From Symsagittifera roscoffensis (Eukaryota; Xenacoelomorpha; Acoela; Convolutidae), in the NCBI RefSeq assembly GCF_963678635.1, contig NC_087068.1, positions 10,238,027 to 10,302,026 on the forward strand: 64,000 nt of DNA. Direction: 5' to 3'. Positions 37,256-48,011 of this stretch are shown here, one piece after another. The notes below the pieces were generated by a model. That model did no database searches. It was given only the letters and a program-made list of their open reading frames with translations, and was not told the origin of the DNA. The position numbers and the translations under genes are program-made. The first letter of the stretch is position 1. Each line of letters opens with the position of its first letter.

Positions 37256-38100
37256 AGCAGCCAAGAAGGATTTGGCAATTCTCGAGTTCTCAAGTTGGGC
37301 AGAACGGGTATCGTTAAAATCCACATTACATTATAGGAGATAAGCGTAAAATAGGATAAGCGACATCCCCCGGTTTTGAGGAACGTTTTTACTTGAGCAG
37401 GCCTGGAAACAGGTCTACGGTTTTCTCTTGAGAGGTTTAGCACCCGGCGCTTAAAGTAATTTTTAGGCTTAAGAAGGGGGGCTAGAAAGGGGGGAGGTTA
37501 GAAGGGGGACTGGTTAAGTTAGAGGTTGGCGGTTGTAAATTGTAAAAAGGGGGAAATTAGAGTAACTAATTAGTCGACATCGTTGACTTAGTTACATTAG
37601 AAATTAACACGCGTTGGTAATATTAGGTGGAGATCCAAAATTCAACTCGAGTTAAGACTGGTACGCTGGTTGGTTTGGTAGGGGGGACCGGATATAGACA
37701 GCTTTTGTGATACCCCATAAGATCACTAGTGGGGGGAGGAAAACGCGTGGCAATTAGGTACCAGACATTTTTTTTTAGACGAAAGGTAGACATTGGTCAC
37801 CTTTGAATTTCAGGTGGGCTCATTTTTCTGTTTTTATTATTTTTCTTACTTAGATTTTTGTTGCATTTTAGTGAGGATTTGTGTTTGGTTTTATACGAAC
37901 AGGTGATCACAAGATACCTGCGCACCTACATTGAAATAGAAACAACCAAAAAGAAGAGGGGGGTCAGCATTTGGCTTTTAAGAGAGGGTTTTTGGGAAAA
38001 TTTTACTAGAGCTTGAGTGGTGGTACAAGGTACGGTGATTCAAGAAGACCCTACAACGAGGAAGACACTCCGTGACGAGTATTGGGACAAGACCGAAGAA

Positions 38101-38938
38101 GTCTTGGGACAGAGCAGTCTTGGGATAGTGGTCTTGGGACAGGGTCTTGGGACAGTGGTCTTGGGACAGGGTCTTGGGACAGTGGTCTTGGGACAGGGTC
38201 TTGGGACAGTGGTCTTGGGACAGGGTCTTGGGACAGTGGTCTTGGGACAGGGTCTTGGGACAGTGGTCTTGGGACAGGGTCTTGGGACAGGGTCTTGGGA
38301 CAGGGTCTTGGGACAGTGGTCTTGGGACAGTGGTCTTGGGACAGTGGTCTTGGGACAGGGTCTTGGGACAGGGTCTTGGGACAGGGTCTTGGGACAGTGG
38401 TCTTGGGACAGGGTCTGGGACAGTGGTCTTGGGACAGTGGTCTTGGGACACTAGTCTTGGGACACTAGTCTTGGGACACCAGCCTTGGGACACTGGTCTT
38501 GGGACACTACCCTTGGGACACTAGTCTTGGGACAGTAGTCTTGGGACACTAGCCTTGGGACACTAGTCTTGGGACAGTAGTCTTGGGACACTAGCCTTGG
38601 GACACTAGTCTTGGGACAGTAGTCTTGGGACACTAGCCTTGGGACACTGGTCTTGGGACACTACCCTTGGGACAGTAGTCTTGGGACACTAGCCTTGGGA
38701 CACTAGTCTTGGGACAGTAGTCTTGGGACACTAGCCTTGGGACACTGGTCTTGGGACACTACCCTTGGGACACTAGTCTTGGGACAGTAGTCTTGGGACA
38801 CTAGCCTTGGGACACTAGTCTTGGGACAGTAGTCTTGGGACACTAGTCTTGGGACAGTAGTCTTGGAACAGTGGCCTTGGTACAAGGGTCTTAGGACACT
38901 AGCGGAGAGTACTGTGATAGTGACGAATAGTCTTGGGA
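38101..38938 (+). repeat. TCTTGGGACA minisatellite in the E2 leader
   Basis: About 60 units of 13-14 bp fill 840 bp. The left half alternates GTCTTGGGACAGG (13) and GTCTTGGGACAGTG (14). The right half has GTCTTGGGACACTA, GCCTTGGGACACTA and GTCTTGGGACAGTA. The long frames on both strands here come from the repeat and are not genes. It lies between PBS and gag; E1 and the E3 relic lack it. Confidence 0.92.
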
Positions 38939-39216
38939 CGGTATAGAAATTGAAGTCAAATTACAACAAGGGTGTTTTAAGACAGAATAAGACAAATCGA
39001 AATAGGTACAGTTGAGACCACATTAAGGGAAATTTTTCAAAGGTTTTAGAAAGAGAGCTACATCAAGGTTTTTAACACGTTGTACTAAATTTGTTACCAC
39101 AAAAAAAATTTTTTTTTGTTGTCTTGTTGTTTTATTATTTTTTTTTATTATTTATTCTTAGAATAGAATCGTGTATATAATAAAATTGTAAATAAAAGCA
39201 GTTGCAAATAGAAATA

Positions 39217-42200
39217 ATGAGGCGGAGTAGGGTACCGGTGCTCGAAAAAAGGTCAAGTGGATCAAACACGAAATATAATTCATCGCTGCGCGGAACGACA
39301 TCAACGGGCCCAAAGATAACGAAGAAGAACTTTTCAGTTAACATGGTCAGCACAAGGAGTACAGCGGAGAACAGGGCGAAAGAGGGCACGGAAGGGGAGC
39401 GAGTAGAACCCACCATCGAGATTGATCTAGAGACACCCGATCAAAGTGTGGATGAAACAAGGAAGATGGCGACAGAGTCAACTCCAATGCCCAATGCAGA
39501 GGAACCGAACCAGAAACCCATAGAGTTCTCACCGATAGATGACGCGGAAGATGCAATAGGCAACACCGAAGAAGACTCTCAAGTAAAGAGGACATCTTTT
39601 ACGGAAAAATTGGGAATAATGTTCGGAATAAAAACGAAAGAAAACGTGACTGAAGAACCAAAAGCAGAAAGAGCACGAACATTTGGGACAGTGAGCACGA
39701 AGACCTCAGAAGCCAATCCAAGAGAGGAACAAGCTAAAGCAGAGGCTACGGCCGAAGAGAGACCGACGGCTGACCATGAAGAGATTACCATTGAGCTGGG
39801 TGACTTGTTGGCGAAATTAAATCAGATTGACAAAAGACTTAAGCACAGTGAAGAAGACAGAGAGGTGATAAAAAAGGAGATAAGATACAACAAGCACGAG
39901 TATCTAGACAGTTATTTTAACCTAGCTAAGGCAACAGATGAGAGACTCAAGGAAATGTCAGATAAGGTAGAAGCCACCAATGAAGAACGAGAAAAGAACA
40001 TCAAAACAGACATGCAACAGTTGAAGAACCGATATGATGATGTCAACAGCCAATTAGGAAGCCTGGAAAGGAGAATGGACACAATGAGCAAGAGTCAGGC
40101 CGAGAGTTCGTGTGCAATACAGGCGAAGTTGGATGCAATCTTGAGAGGTTCTACTCCACAAGAAAGACCGGCAGCGGATCGTACGCAAGGCACCAGAGTT
40201 GACTTTGCAGAACCACAAAGGAACAAACGACAATCAACACCGTTGCCCTTAACCAGGGATGCGATAAGCATAGCACCAACAGCTGCGAAAACAATAATGA
40301 AGAATGGAACGTCGAATACAACGACTGCTCCGGGAGATTCAACAGCTAACAGCAACACAGGACCGGATGCTATGACATGGGCCAGCACTTGGGAGATGAT
40401 GAACAGGACTCTAGAGGCCTTCGCCACGAGGAACACTGACTCGAGCGACAGGAGAGAGGGAAAATCAAGAAAGACATTCAAGAAGCCAAAAGAATTCAAG
40501 GACGACTCCGATGGATGCATTGACACTTGGGTGGAAGTGATGAGATTACATCTAGAACAAGATAACTTGAGTGACGAAAGACAAGCATGTACAGCCATAC
40601 TGAGCAACTTGGAAGGAACGGCATTAAAATGCGTGGTCGCAAAGAAGGAGGAAGAACGCGACACCGCGGACAAGATCTTCGAGATATTGCTGAATCGATT
40701 CGGGTCAGGCATGAAGGGTCACCAAGCGATGATGCGATTTGAAAAGAGAAGGCAGAGGGACGACGAGTCAATAGATCGGTTCCTAGATGACCTCGAGAGC
40801 TTGAGAAGGAGGAGTGACCCAGAGGAGTCGACAAATAGACGGAACTTTAGCATTGCCTCGAAGTTCATCGATGGGGTGAAAAGTGATGACTTAAGGACAA
40901 TGTTAGCAACATACTACACATTGTCGAAGGACAGCGCACCCACCCCAGAAGAAATGAGACAGAAATCAAGAGAATACATGCTGATGAAACCTAAGAAGTA
41001 CTCATATTCCGAAAACAGGAACACGCAAGGGGGAAGCCAACCCCAGAGGTCATCATGGTACAAACCTAGAGATGATATGGACAAGCGCAGATCATGCGCG
41101 AACTGCGGGTCAGCGGATCATCATGTGGCTGACTGCACAACGTACAAACAAGGCATGAAGAGCCTAGGTTATGCACCGGATGAAGAGGATATGAGCCAGA
41201 TGGAGGAACACGAGTACTATAATGGCTTAATCATCAAGATAGGCGCCAGATGCTTCTTCTGTAACCAGGAGGGGCACTTCAGAATGGATTGTCCCTTGTT
41301 CTGGGAAGCGGTCAAGGACCAGAATCACCCCAAACATAAGTTGGCATTAGCGGCGGTGCAGAATCAGCGGAACAGGCAAAACGAGTTTGAATCTAGGAAC
41401 TTGGGGGCACCAAACACCGAATTGCCGACGAAGACAGTGAAAGCTGTTACACATGTTAGCGGTGCGTTAGAGTCCGCGGCCGGAAGCTCTCTAGAGATAA
41501 ATTATGAGAAAGCGGCGACGGAAGCAATTGCCAAAGTGAAACAAGATCTGGCTGCGAAAGAAATAGTGCAACGACTAAAGTTGGAGATCGAAAGACAGAA
41601 TTTTAACGAAGCATTAACCGGATCGAACTCAATACCAGAGGCTAGAACGGGCTCAATGAAGACCGGGAATTGTAACACCGTGAAAATGGTGACAGGTAAA
41701 CCTTTTGGAATATCGAAAATCGGAGCAAGAATAATGTCGATAATCACAGTGGGCGGACACGAGGTAACCAGAAACTTGAGCGAGCCGAGCGACCAGACGA
41801 TAATGCACATTGACGTGTATGCAGACTACTTGAGTGGAATAAGTCCACAAACGACTTCCAGAGCGCTCAGGGCACTACTCACGAGAGGGGGCAGCAAGTC
41901 GGTACGTGTTGATAATAGGTACACTGAAGCTTATGGTCCACACGAGGTCATGCTAAATATAGATGGAATCAACATCTATACCAAGACGATGATAACATGC
42001 GACGAAGACCTAATTGGACAAATCTATGAAGGGAAAGAGGAATTGAAAGTAAGATCGATTGGACACTGTGCTATGCTTGAAGAAGATGCAATGCACATCG
42101 GGACGGAAGCAGACGTGACAGGGCACGTGCTAGACATAAATGGCAAAAAGACTCAGTTACGTGGATTACTTGACACGGGAGCAGTCTTGAGCGTCATACC

Positions 42201-45200
42201 AATCGAAACATGGGAAAAGATGGGCTTTGACAAAGGTGACTTGATAGACTCGAGAATACGGCTGTCAGCTGCAAACAAAGGGGCCCTTCGGGTGTTGGGC
42301 AGGACGCCGATAATAGCCCTCAATTTGGGGGAACGTAACCTGTGGATGAGCTTCATCGTGGTAGAAAACCTAGATGAATCTGACCAATTCATTTTGGGCA
42401 GAGACTTCATCAGGAATTTCGACGTAACGATAGATCTAAATAATGCAATGTTCAGGATACGGAACCCGGATAGGAGGTACGCAATCAAACCGGTAAATTT
42501 AATAATGGCAAATGAGAACAAAGCACCGGTATTCTTGAGTAGGAGAGTGAGGTTAAAAGCTAATGAAGCGGCAATCGTAAGCTTGAGGATGAAAAATTAT
42601 AATGAACTAAGTGACAACAAGCAAGTGTGTATAGTTCCAAATCCTAATAGTCAAAGCGCTGCTGTTTTAGGAAGATCATTTTCGATAACGAAGAGCGGCC
42701 TCTGCGTCAGTGTCTTGTTGAATACCCTTGATATACCGATCACGATACAGAGAGGGAGGAAGCTGGGATATGCTTTACCGGTTAAAACTCGATATGAAAC
42801 AATTGAAAACTCAAAACAAAATGAAGTTGTTGATTGTCCCAACCACAGGGACAAAATTTGTATCTTGAGACGATTGCAGAGAATAAAAGATTCTTCAGGT
42901 CTTATCAAATCACTTAAGTCAGAAACGGACGATGGGCTTTCGAGCTGTTCGAACTTTCCAGAGCGACCCACACCAGATGAAATGCAAACTGATAAACCGG
43001 TTCTGCCGGAGATTGAACATTTAAGGGGCAAACTGAAAGATGAACAGCTCGAAGCTATCAAGGACGTACTAGAGCGGAACGAGGAGGTTTTTTCAAGGCA
43101 TAAGGCGGATATCGGGTGTTGTAATTTTGTTGAACATGAAATAGAACTTGAGGAAAACGCGGTACCACACAGGGAGGGGGCGAGGCGCATGACCCCACAC
43201 AAATCGGACGCGTGTAGAAGAGAAATCGAAACGTTACTAGAGTATGACATGATAGAACCATCCAAGTCACCGTGGGCGTGTGGAGTAGTGATGGCCAAAA
43301 AGAAAGGCGACCAGTTAAGGTTTTGTTGTGACTTTCGATACCTGAACTCCGTCACGGTGAAGGATGCCTATCCCATACCTAGAATTGATGAGAGCCTCTC
43401 GAAGTTAGGTGATGCGAAATTTTTTACGACTCTTGATTTAGGCTCGGCTTTTTGGCAGGTACCATTAAGGAAGCAAGACAGGGACAAGACAGGGTTCGCC
43501 TGCGAGTTGGGTCTGTTTCAATGGAAACGGATGCCGTTTGGACTCTGCAATGCAACAGCCACGTTTCAGCGGCTGATGGCACACGCGTTGATAGGCGTGA
43601 CGAAGAAGTACGGCAACCTGGTAATGTGCTACGTGGACGACGTGGTAATAGCAACGCCAACACTAGAAGACCACATCGAGAGGCTTGACGAGGTGTTCGC
43701 GTGCATGAAAAGATCGGGGCTGAAGTGTAAACCATCAAAGTGCGAGATACTCAAGGACTCGATTAAATACTTGGGCAGGATGGTAGATAAACACGGTATC
43801 AGACCTGACCCAGACGCCGTGGAAGCAGTCCTAACCTGGAAATCACCGAAGACGGAACACCAGCTGATGAGCTTCCTGGGTTTCGCCAACTATTATAGAG
43901 AATTCATCAAGGGCTATGCGGACAAGGTATACCCGATGCAACAATTAATGAGACATAAGGGCAAGAAGTTCACGTGGAACAACGCGGCAGAAGAGTCATT
44001 CCAGAGAATAAAGAAAGAGCTGTGTGAGGCACCAGTACTGGGTATGCCGACTGAGAAGGGGATGTACGTGCTAGACACGGATGCGTCAGTAGTCGCTATT
44101 TCTGGGATTCTCCATCAAGAACAAGAATGGAATGGGAAGACAGTCTTGAGACCAATAGCATACGGGAGCAAGGTCCTAAGTGACACAGAAATGAAGTACG
44201 GAGCACCGAAAGCAGAGATGTTCGCGGTGGTCACCTTTGTCGAAAAATACAGAGCATACTTAGGCAGTGAGCCCTTCAAGCTGCGAGTCGACAACCGAGC
44301 ACTAAGCTGGCTGAAAACGTACTCAATGGACCAGAGCTATATTGGGAGGTGGATAGTTCGCTTGGATGGATACAACATGATAATTGAGCACAGAACACGA
44401 GATAAACATCAAAATGCTGACAGCTTGAGTAAGAAGACGGAGTTCTACGAGAGGCAAGAACAAAGAGAGGCGGACAGACCTGAGATCAAAGACGGCTTCT
44501 CCTTTATGGACAAAGAAACGTACGACAGTCTTCCACTCACGAGATGGCTGGACAAATCAGGCAAACCGATTGAAGATCATCCCGAATTGCCGAAAGAGCC
44601 TCTTGAAAAGACCATCTTGAAGAAAAGCAGAGGGATTCCGATAGGAATAATGCTCAAGTCCAAGATCGTGAGGGAAACACTCAAGGCAAAAGGTTATGAT
44701 CTCATCCAGGTAGAGGAGGGAACGGTCCGAATAGATGAAGACTTAATGAGGTTGCTTGAGAAACTATCAGATGACAAGCCCGTGATCCAAGGGAAAGGTC
44801 AGGAGGCACCGGAACTAACCATACTTCGGAGAGAAGAAACAGTGAACAATACTGATGTCTCAAAAGGAAGCATCACTGATAGCAAGGAAGTCGTGCGATC
44901 ACTAGTTGAAAAAATCCCCGAAAAAATTCTGAAGCAGACAAAAGTCAGGGATAAGAAAGTAACATTCAGAGAAGAAGTTGAACACCTGGGACTAGATCAA
45001 GAGTCCGGGGAGTGGTCCAGATTCATGGAAGAAGACGAAACCGGAGAAGGGAAATTGTCCGGGGAGCGTAAAGAGTGGGATGAAGACTCGGATGAGAGCA
45101 GCGAAGACCAAGACAGTCTATGCATGATACTGGCGGAAGAGAAGATAAGACAGCACGACAGGGAATTACAGACGGATCCATCTTCAGGGACGTATAATCT

Positions 45201-46617
45201 GGAAATACAAGAGGTACGAGGTGGTGAAGAGCTCGAGAAAATAGCAGTTTCAAGAAAACCACTAAGGGAACTATCGTGCAACTCAAACGTCAGAACGAAT
45301 CTGGTACCAGAAGACGACATGAAAATCGTGAAAAGGATGATATGTGTGAAACTGAGCGATGACATCCACAACCCTGGTGAGATGAATGGACAGATCATGG
45401 CGCTAAAGGAGCACGTTAAGGCGAGATACAGGCTGTCTGACCTAATAAGGGCCCAGAAGAATGACAAAATGACAAGTATTCTCTCCAAATGGATCCATTC
45501 GGGAGTCAAGGAGAAGGGGGAACTTGAGGAAGACAGCTACAAGATCTTGAGCCAGTTCTACAAAGAAAAGAGAGACTTACTTTATCACACAGCTGAAGGG
45601 GTGGTAGCGTGCAAGAGAAGAGATGAGGAAAAAATATTACACAAACACAACCTCATCATACTACCACAATTGTACCAAACGGAGGTGCTTTTCAGATCAC
45701 ACGACCAGATGGGCCACCAGGGGATAGATAAAGTACAACAAAGGATACTTCACAGGTTCGACTGGCCGGGAATGAGAAAAGCTTGCGAGAGATGGGTGAA
45801 TGCCTGCCTAGCATGCCTTCAAGTAAAAGACCCAAGGAAGATGAAGTTTCCCCTCAAGTCTGTCGAAAGTTCGGAATTCAATGAAGTGGTGCAGATAGAC
45901 CATCAGAAAATCTGCATGACGGAGTCGGGTTATAACCAAATACTAGTTATAATAGATCACTTCACCAAGTTGGCGGAAGCGGTTCCGTGCCAGACAGCCT
46001 CAGCAGAGGAGACATGTGATCACCTGATAACGCATTGGATATCGCGGTATGGTTGTCCAATGACTTTCCAGTCGGACAACGGCAAGGCTTTTGTGGGGGA
46101 CTTGACAAAAGAATTGATGAAGAGATCACACATTGCTCAAGCACACTCGACGACCTATCATCCACAGACCAATGGGTTGGTAGAGAGACAGAACAGGACA
46201 CTGGTCAACATGCTCAGGGTGTACTGCTCGAGATACATGACGGACTGGGACAAATACCTGCCACAGGTAGTAGGAGCCTATAATAGTACTCAGCACTCGA
46301 CGACGGGTATCAGTCCTTTCATGATGTTGACAGGCAGGGAAAGGGCAATGCCTATAACATTCTTCTACCCGGAGTACGAGGGGAAGAGGACGTCACCTCA
46401 AGCATACGTGAAGGAAGCGATCAAAAGACAACAAGAGCTAAACGAGCTATGTCGGAGAAACACGGCGCAAGCGCAAATGAGGCAACGCAAGAAATATGAC
46501 GAAAAGATACTAAGAGCAAAGCCATACGAAGTGGGCCAATACGTGTGGGTCTTCCAAAATGTCATACCGCCCAAGGGAACAAAGAAACTACTAAGAAATG
46601 GAGAGGACCGTTCATGA
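39217..46617 (+). CDS. gag-pol: E2 Gag-Pol polyprotein
   Basis: One continuous frame covers Gag and nearly all of Pol; I start at the first ATG (39217), and ATG 39343 is an alternative. Gag has a coiled-coil region, a capsid-like segment (about 40,480-40,950) and zinc knuckles beginning at 41095 (CANCGSADHHVADC) and 41251 (CFFCNQEGHFRMDC). The protease Asp is at 42172 (LLDTGAVLSVIP), RT YVDD at 43630, RNase H LDTDAS near 44070, and integrase Asp 45898, Asp 46075 and Glu 46183, a D,D(35)E core. There is no stop between Gag and Pol, unlike E1. The frame ends at 46617 in a few nonsense residues because an A is apparently missing from ACTAAGAAATGG near 46,593; E1 has ATTAAAGAAATGG there. The conserved GPY/F sequence continues in the next frame. 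Confidence 0.93.
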   Translation: MRRSRVPVLEKRSSGSNTKYNSSLRGTTSTGPKITKKNFSVNMVSTRSTAENRAKEGTEGERVEPTIEIDLETPDQSVDETRKMATESTPMPNAEEPNQKPIEFSPIDDAEDAIGNTEEDSQVKRTSFTEKLGIMFGIKTKENVTEEPKAERARTFGTVSTKTSEANPREEQAKAEATAEERPTADHEEITIELGDLLAKLNQIDKRLKHSEEDREVIKKEIRYNKHEYLDSYFNLAKATDERLKEMSDKVEATNEEREKNIKTDMQQLKNRYDDVNSQLGSLERRMDTMSKSQAESSCAIQAKLDAILRGSTPQERPAADRTQGTRVDFAEPQRNKRQSTPLPLTRDAISIAPTAAKTIMKNGTSNTTTAPGDSTANSNTGPDAMTWASTWEMMNRTLEAFATRNTDSSDRREGKSRKTFKKPKEFKDDSDGCIDTWVEVMRLHLEQDNLSDERQACTAILSNLEGTALKCVVAKKEEERDTADKIFEILLNRFGSGMKGHQAMMRFEKRRQRDDESIDRFLDDLESLRRRSDPEESTNRRNFSIASKFIDGVKSDDLRTMLATYYTLSKDSAPTPEEMRQKSREYMLMKPKKYSYSENRNTQGGSQPQRSSWYKPRDDMDKRRSCANCGSADHHVADCTTYKQGMKSLGYAPDEEDMSQMEEHEYYNGLIIKIGARCFFCNQEGHFRMDCPLFWEAVKDQNHPKHKLALAAVQNQRNRQNEFESRNLGAPNTELPTKTVKAVTHVSGALESAAGSSLEINYEKAATEAIAKVKQDLAAKEIVQRLKLEIERQNFNEALTGSNSIPEARTGSMKTGNCNTVKMVTGKPFGISKIGARIMSIITVGGHEVTRNLSEPSDQTIMHIDVYADYLSGISPQTTSRALRALLTRGGSKSVRVDNRYTEAYGPHEVMLNIDGINIYTKTMITCDEDLIGQIYEGKEELKVRSIGHCAMLEEDAMHIGTEADVTGHVLDINGKKTQLRGLLDTGAVLSVIPIETWEKMGFDKGDLIDSRIRLSAANKGALRVLGRTPIIALNLGERNLWMSFIVVENLDESDQFILGRDFIRNFDVTIDLNNAMFRIRNPDRRYAIKPVNLIMANENKAPVFLSRRVRLKANEAAIVSLRMKNYNELSDNKQVCIVPNPNSQSAAVLGRSFSITKSGLCVSVLLNTLDIPITIQRGRKLGYALPVKTRYETIENSKQNEVVDCPNHRDKICILRRLQRIKDSSGLIKSLKSETDDGLSSCSNFPERPTPDEMQTDKPVLPEIEHLRGKLKDEQLEAIKDVLERNEEVFSRHKADIGCCNFVEHEIELEENAVPHREGARRMTPHKSDACRREIETLLEYDMIEPSKSPWACGVVMAKKKGDQLRFCCDFRYLNSVTVKDAYPIPRIDESLSKLGDAKFFTTLDLGSAFWQVPLRKQDRDKTGFACELGLFQWKRMPFGLCNATATFQRLMAHALIGVTKKYGNLVMCYVDDVVIATPTLEDHIERLDEVFACMKRSGLKCKPSKCEILKDSIKYLGRMVDKHGIRPDPDAVEAVLTWKSPKTEHQLMSFLGFANYYREFIKGYADKVYPMQQLMRHKGKKFTWNNAAEESFQRIKKELCEAPVLGMPTEKGMYVLDTDASVVAISGILHQEQEWNGKTVLRPIAYGSKVLSDTEMKYGAPKAEMFAVVTFVEKYRAYLGSEPFKLRVDNRALSWLKTYSMDQSYIGRWIVRLDGYNMIIEHRTRDKHQNADSLSKKTEFYERQEQREADRPEIKDGFSFMDKETYDSLPLTRWLDKSGKPIEDHPELPKEPLEKTILKKSRGIPIGIMLKSKIVRETLKAKGYDLIQVEEGTVRIDEDLMRLLEKLSDDKPVIQGKGQEAPELTILRREETVNNTDVSKGSITDSKEVVRSLVEKIPEKILKQTKVRDKKVTFREEVEHLGLDQESGEWSRFMEEDETGEGKLSGERKEWDEDSDESSEDQDSLCMILAEEKIRQHDRELQTDPSSGTYNLEIQEVRGGEELEKIAVSRKPLRELSCNSNVRTNLVPEDDMKIVKRMICVKLSDDIHNPGEMNGQIMALKEHVKARYRLSDLIRAQKNDKMTSILSKWIHSGVKEKGELEEDSYKILSQFYKEKRDLLYHTAEGVVACKRRDEEKILHKHNLIILPQLYQTEVLFRSHDQMGHQGIDKVQQRILHRFDWPGMRKACERWVNACLACLQVKDPRKMKFPLKSVESSEFNEVVQIDHQKICMTESGYNQILVIIDHFTKLAEAVPCQTASAEETCDHLITHWISRYGCPMTFQSDNGKAFVGDLTKELMKRSHIAQAHSTTYHPQTNGLVERQNRTLVNMLRVYCSRYMTDWDKYLPQVVGAYNSTQHSTTGISPFMMLTGRERAMPITFFYPEYEGKRTSPQAYVKEAIKRQQELNELCRRNTAQAQMRQRKKYDEKILRAKPYEVGQYVWVFQNVIPPKGTKKLLRNGEDRS

Positions 46618-48011
46618 TTACGGAAGTACATCAACAAGGACGGTTCTATCGCTTGAGTACAGGGCGAGCAGCACATTACGAAAATCTGAAGCCTCACGTC
46701 CCGTCCCCGGAGGACTGGTGCCTACCAAAAGACATGGAAGGTCTTGAGTACCTGGTGGTGGAACCAGCGTGCGAAGTGAATGAGAAAGGCACTAGAGAGA
46801 AAAATGATGGTAATGAGAACTTGAGTTTGGACGACAACGAAAAGATAGAAGTGGAGTCGGATGCAGGTTCATTTGTAGAAGAAGACTGGAACGACCCAGA
46901 GCAAAACGAGGTACCGAAGTGGATGGAGCCGGATCGACCAACACCACCGGAAACCAGGACTGGCAATCGTAAACGAACAGGTATGAGGTACAATAGGTAC
47001 GGGGATGACTTCTTGATCGATAAGATACAGCCAGACAAGTTGGGCGATGAACTACTAAGCGCAGGCGAACTGGAAGCCGAAGAGGAATGGCAGGTCATTG
47101 ACGATGGTGGACATTATCCGCAGGATGATTACTCGACGCCAGAATTGGAGACGGATCTCGAGCAGAGTGAAATAGAAAGGAGGGAGAACACGAACTTGAG
47201 GATTCTAGAGTGGATGCGTGATGTCAAAGACGAGAGCCGCGAAGGACAAAGCATTCAGCAAATCGATGTATCAGCAGCAAATTACATGAAGACAGAGGAC
47301 CCTCTTTTCGGATGGACAGCAACAGACAGGCCACTGGACATCCCCAAGGACAATTCAGACCCGACTACATCGACGGGGACGTCGATAAATATTTTTGTCC
47401 GGGGAGTGGGGGTAGGACTTACCCACACCGAAAACTTGATGATAAAGAAGCTCAAGGAAGTGAGGGAAACAAGCGGATTGGAACTGGAGGAAGAAGAACC
47501 AGAGCCTACCATAGGAAGGAATTTCAAAACGAAATTCGAAATACCCAATGAATACTCAGAGAACATCATGATAACGGATAGCGACTTCATCCTGTCAAAC
47601 AGGACCAGCGCGATCTGCATCACGGCGGACATGAGTTTCAAATCAAGATTGGAGGCTGACTTCAAAAGAGAGTACCAGAACGTAGAGTTTCTGTTCAGAC
47701 AGAGGCCAGGACTGGGAGGCATAGCAGCGCTTCCACCGTCAGTGGCACAAGTCCCGGGCAAATACCTCTGCTTCCTAGTAACGAGAGTCAACGACAGAAA
47801 CACAATTGATCCCGAACACGTGATATTGGCACTGACAAGACTACGTGACTTCATGATTGAAAGAGGAATAGTGGAGGTCTCGATGCCGGTGTACGACCCA
47901 AACAGGGGCAAACTGAGCTCGAGGGAATTGTACGCTATCCTACATGTGGTCTTTGCAGAAACAGAGATAATGGTGCATCTTCACAAGAAGTACTACTTGA
48001 GCATCGCCTGA
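46545..48011 (+). CDS. E2 Pol C-terminus: GPY/F module, linker, macrodomain-like domain
   Basis: True homology in this frame begins near 46,593 (KKWRGPFMITEV, the GPY/F module); the residues before that are out-of-frame. An acidic linker with RKRTGMRYNRYGDDF follows, then the segment encoded over the conserved 50-bp block (TSINIFVRGVGVGLTH). The last 170 residues form the macrodomain-like fold: ITDSDFIL, ICITADMSFKSRL, EADFKREYQNVEFL, VPGKYLCFLVTR, ILALTRLRDFMIERGI, VSMPVYDPNRG and LHKKYYLSIA at the end. The core is strongly conserved with E1 while the linker is not, so the domain is under selection. A shift from the preceding frame is needed for expression; I read it as a 1-base deletion in this copy. 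Confidence 0.78.
   Translation: MGLPKCHTAQGNKETTKKWRGPFMITEVHQQGRFYRLSTGRAAHYENLKPHVPSPEDWCLPKDMEGLEYLVVEPACEVNEKGTREKNDGNENLSLDDNEKIEVESDAGSFVEEDWNDPEQNEVPKWMEPDRPTPPETRTGNRKRTGMRYNRYGDDFLIDKIQPDKLGDELLSAGELEAEEEWQVIDDGGHYPQDDYSTPELETDLEQSEIERRENTNLRILEWMRDVKDESREGQSIQQIDVSAANYMKTEDPLFGWTATDRPLDIPKDNSDPTTSTGTSINIFVRGVGVGLTHTENLMIKKLKEVRETSGLELEEEEPEPTIGRNFKTKFEIPNEYSENIMITDSDFILSNRTSAICITADMSFKSRLEADFKREYQNVEFLFRQRPGLGGIAALPPSVAQVPGKYLCFLVTRVNDRNTIDPEHVILALTRLRDFMIERGIVEVSMPVYDPNRGKLSSRELYAILHVVFAETEIMVHLHKKYYLSIA
47370..47419 (+). promoter_or_regulatory. E2 central polypurine-tract candidate
   Basis: 48 of 50 bases are identical to E1 23715-23764, including GGGGACGTCGAT and GTCCGGGGAGTGGGGGTAGG. 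Compare the 3' tract of E2 with its upstream box GGACATCGAT (from 57801). Confidence 0.5.

Noticed and set aside
38017-38633. Several overlapping 125-171 codon frames on both strands
   Set aside because: They are translations of the 13/14-bp minisatellite (WDSGLGT / SQDHCPKT repeats) and have no coding meaning.
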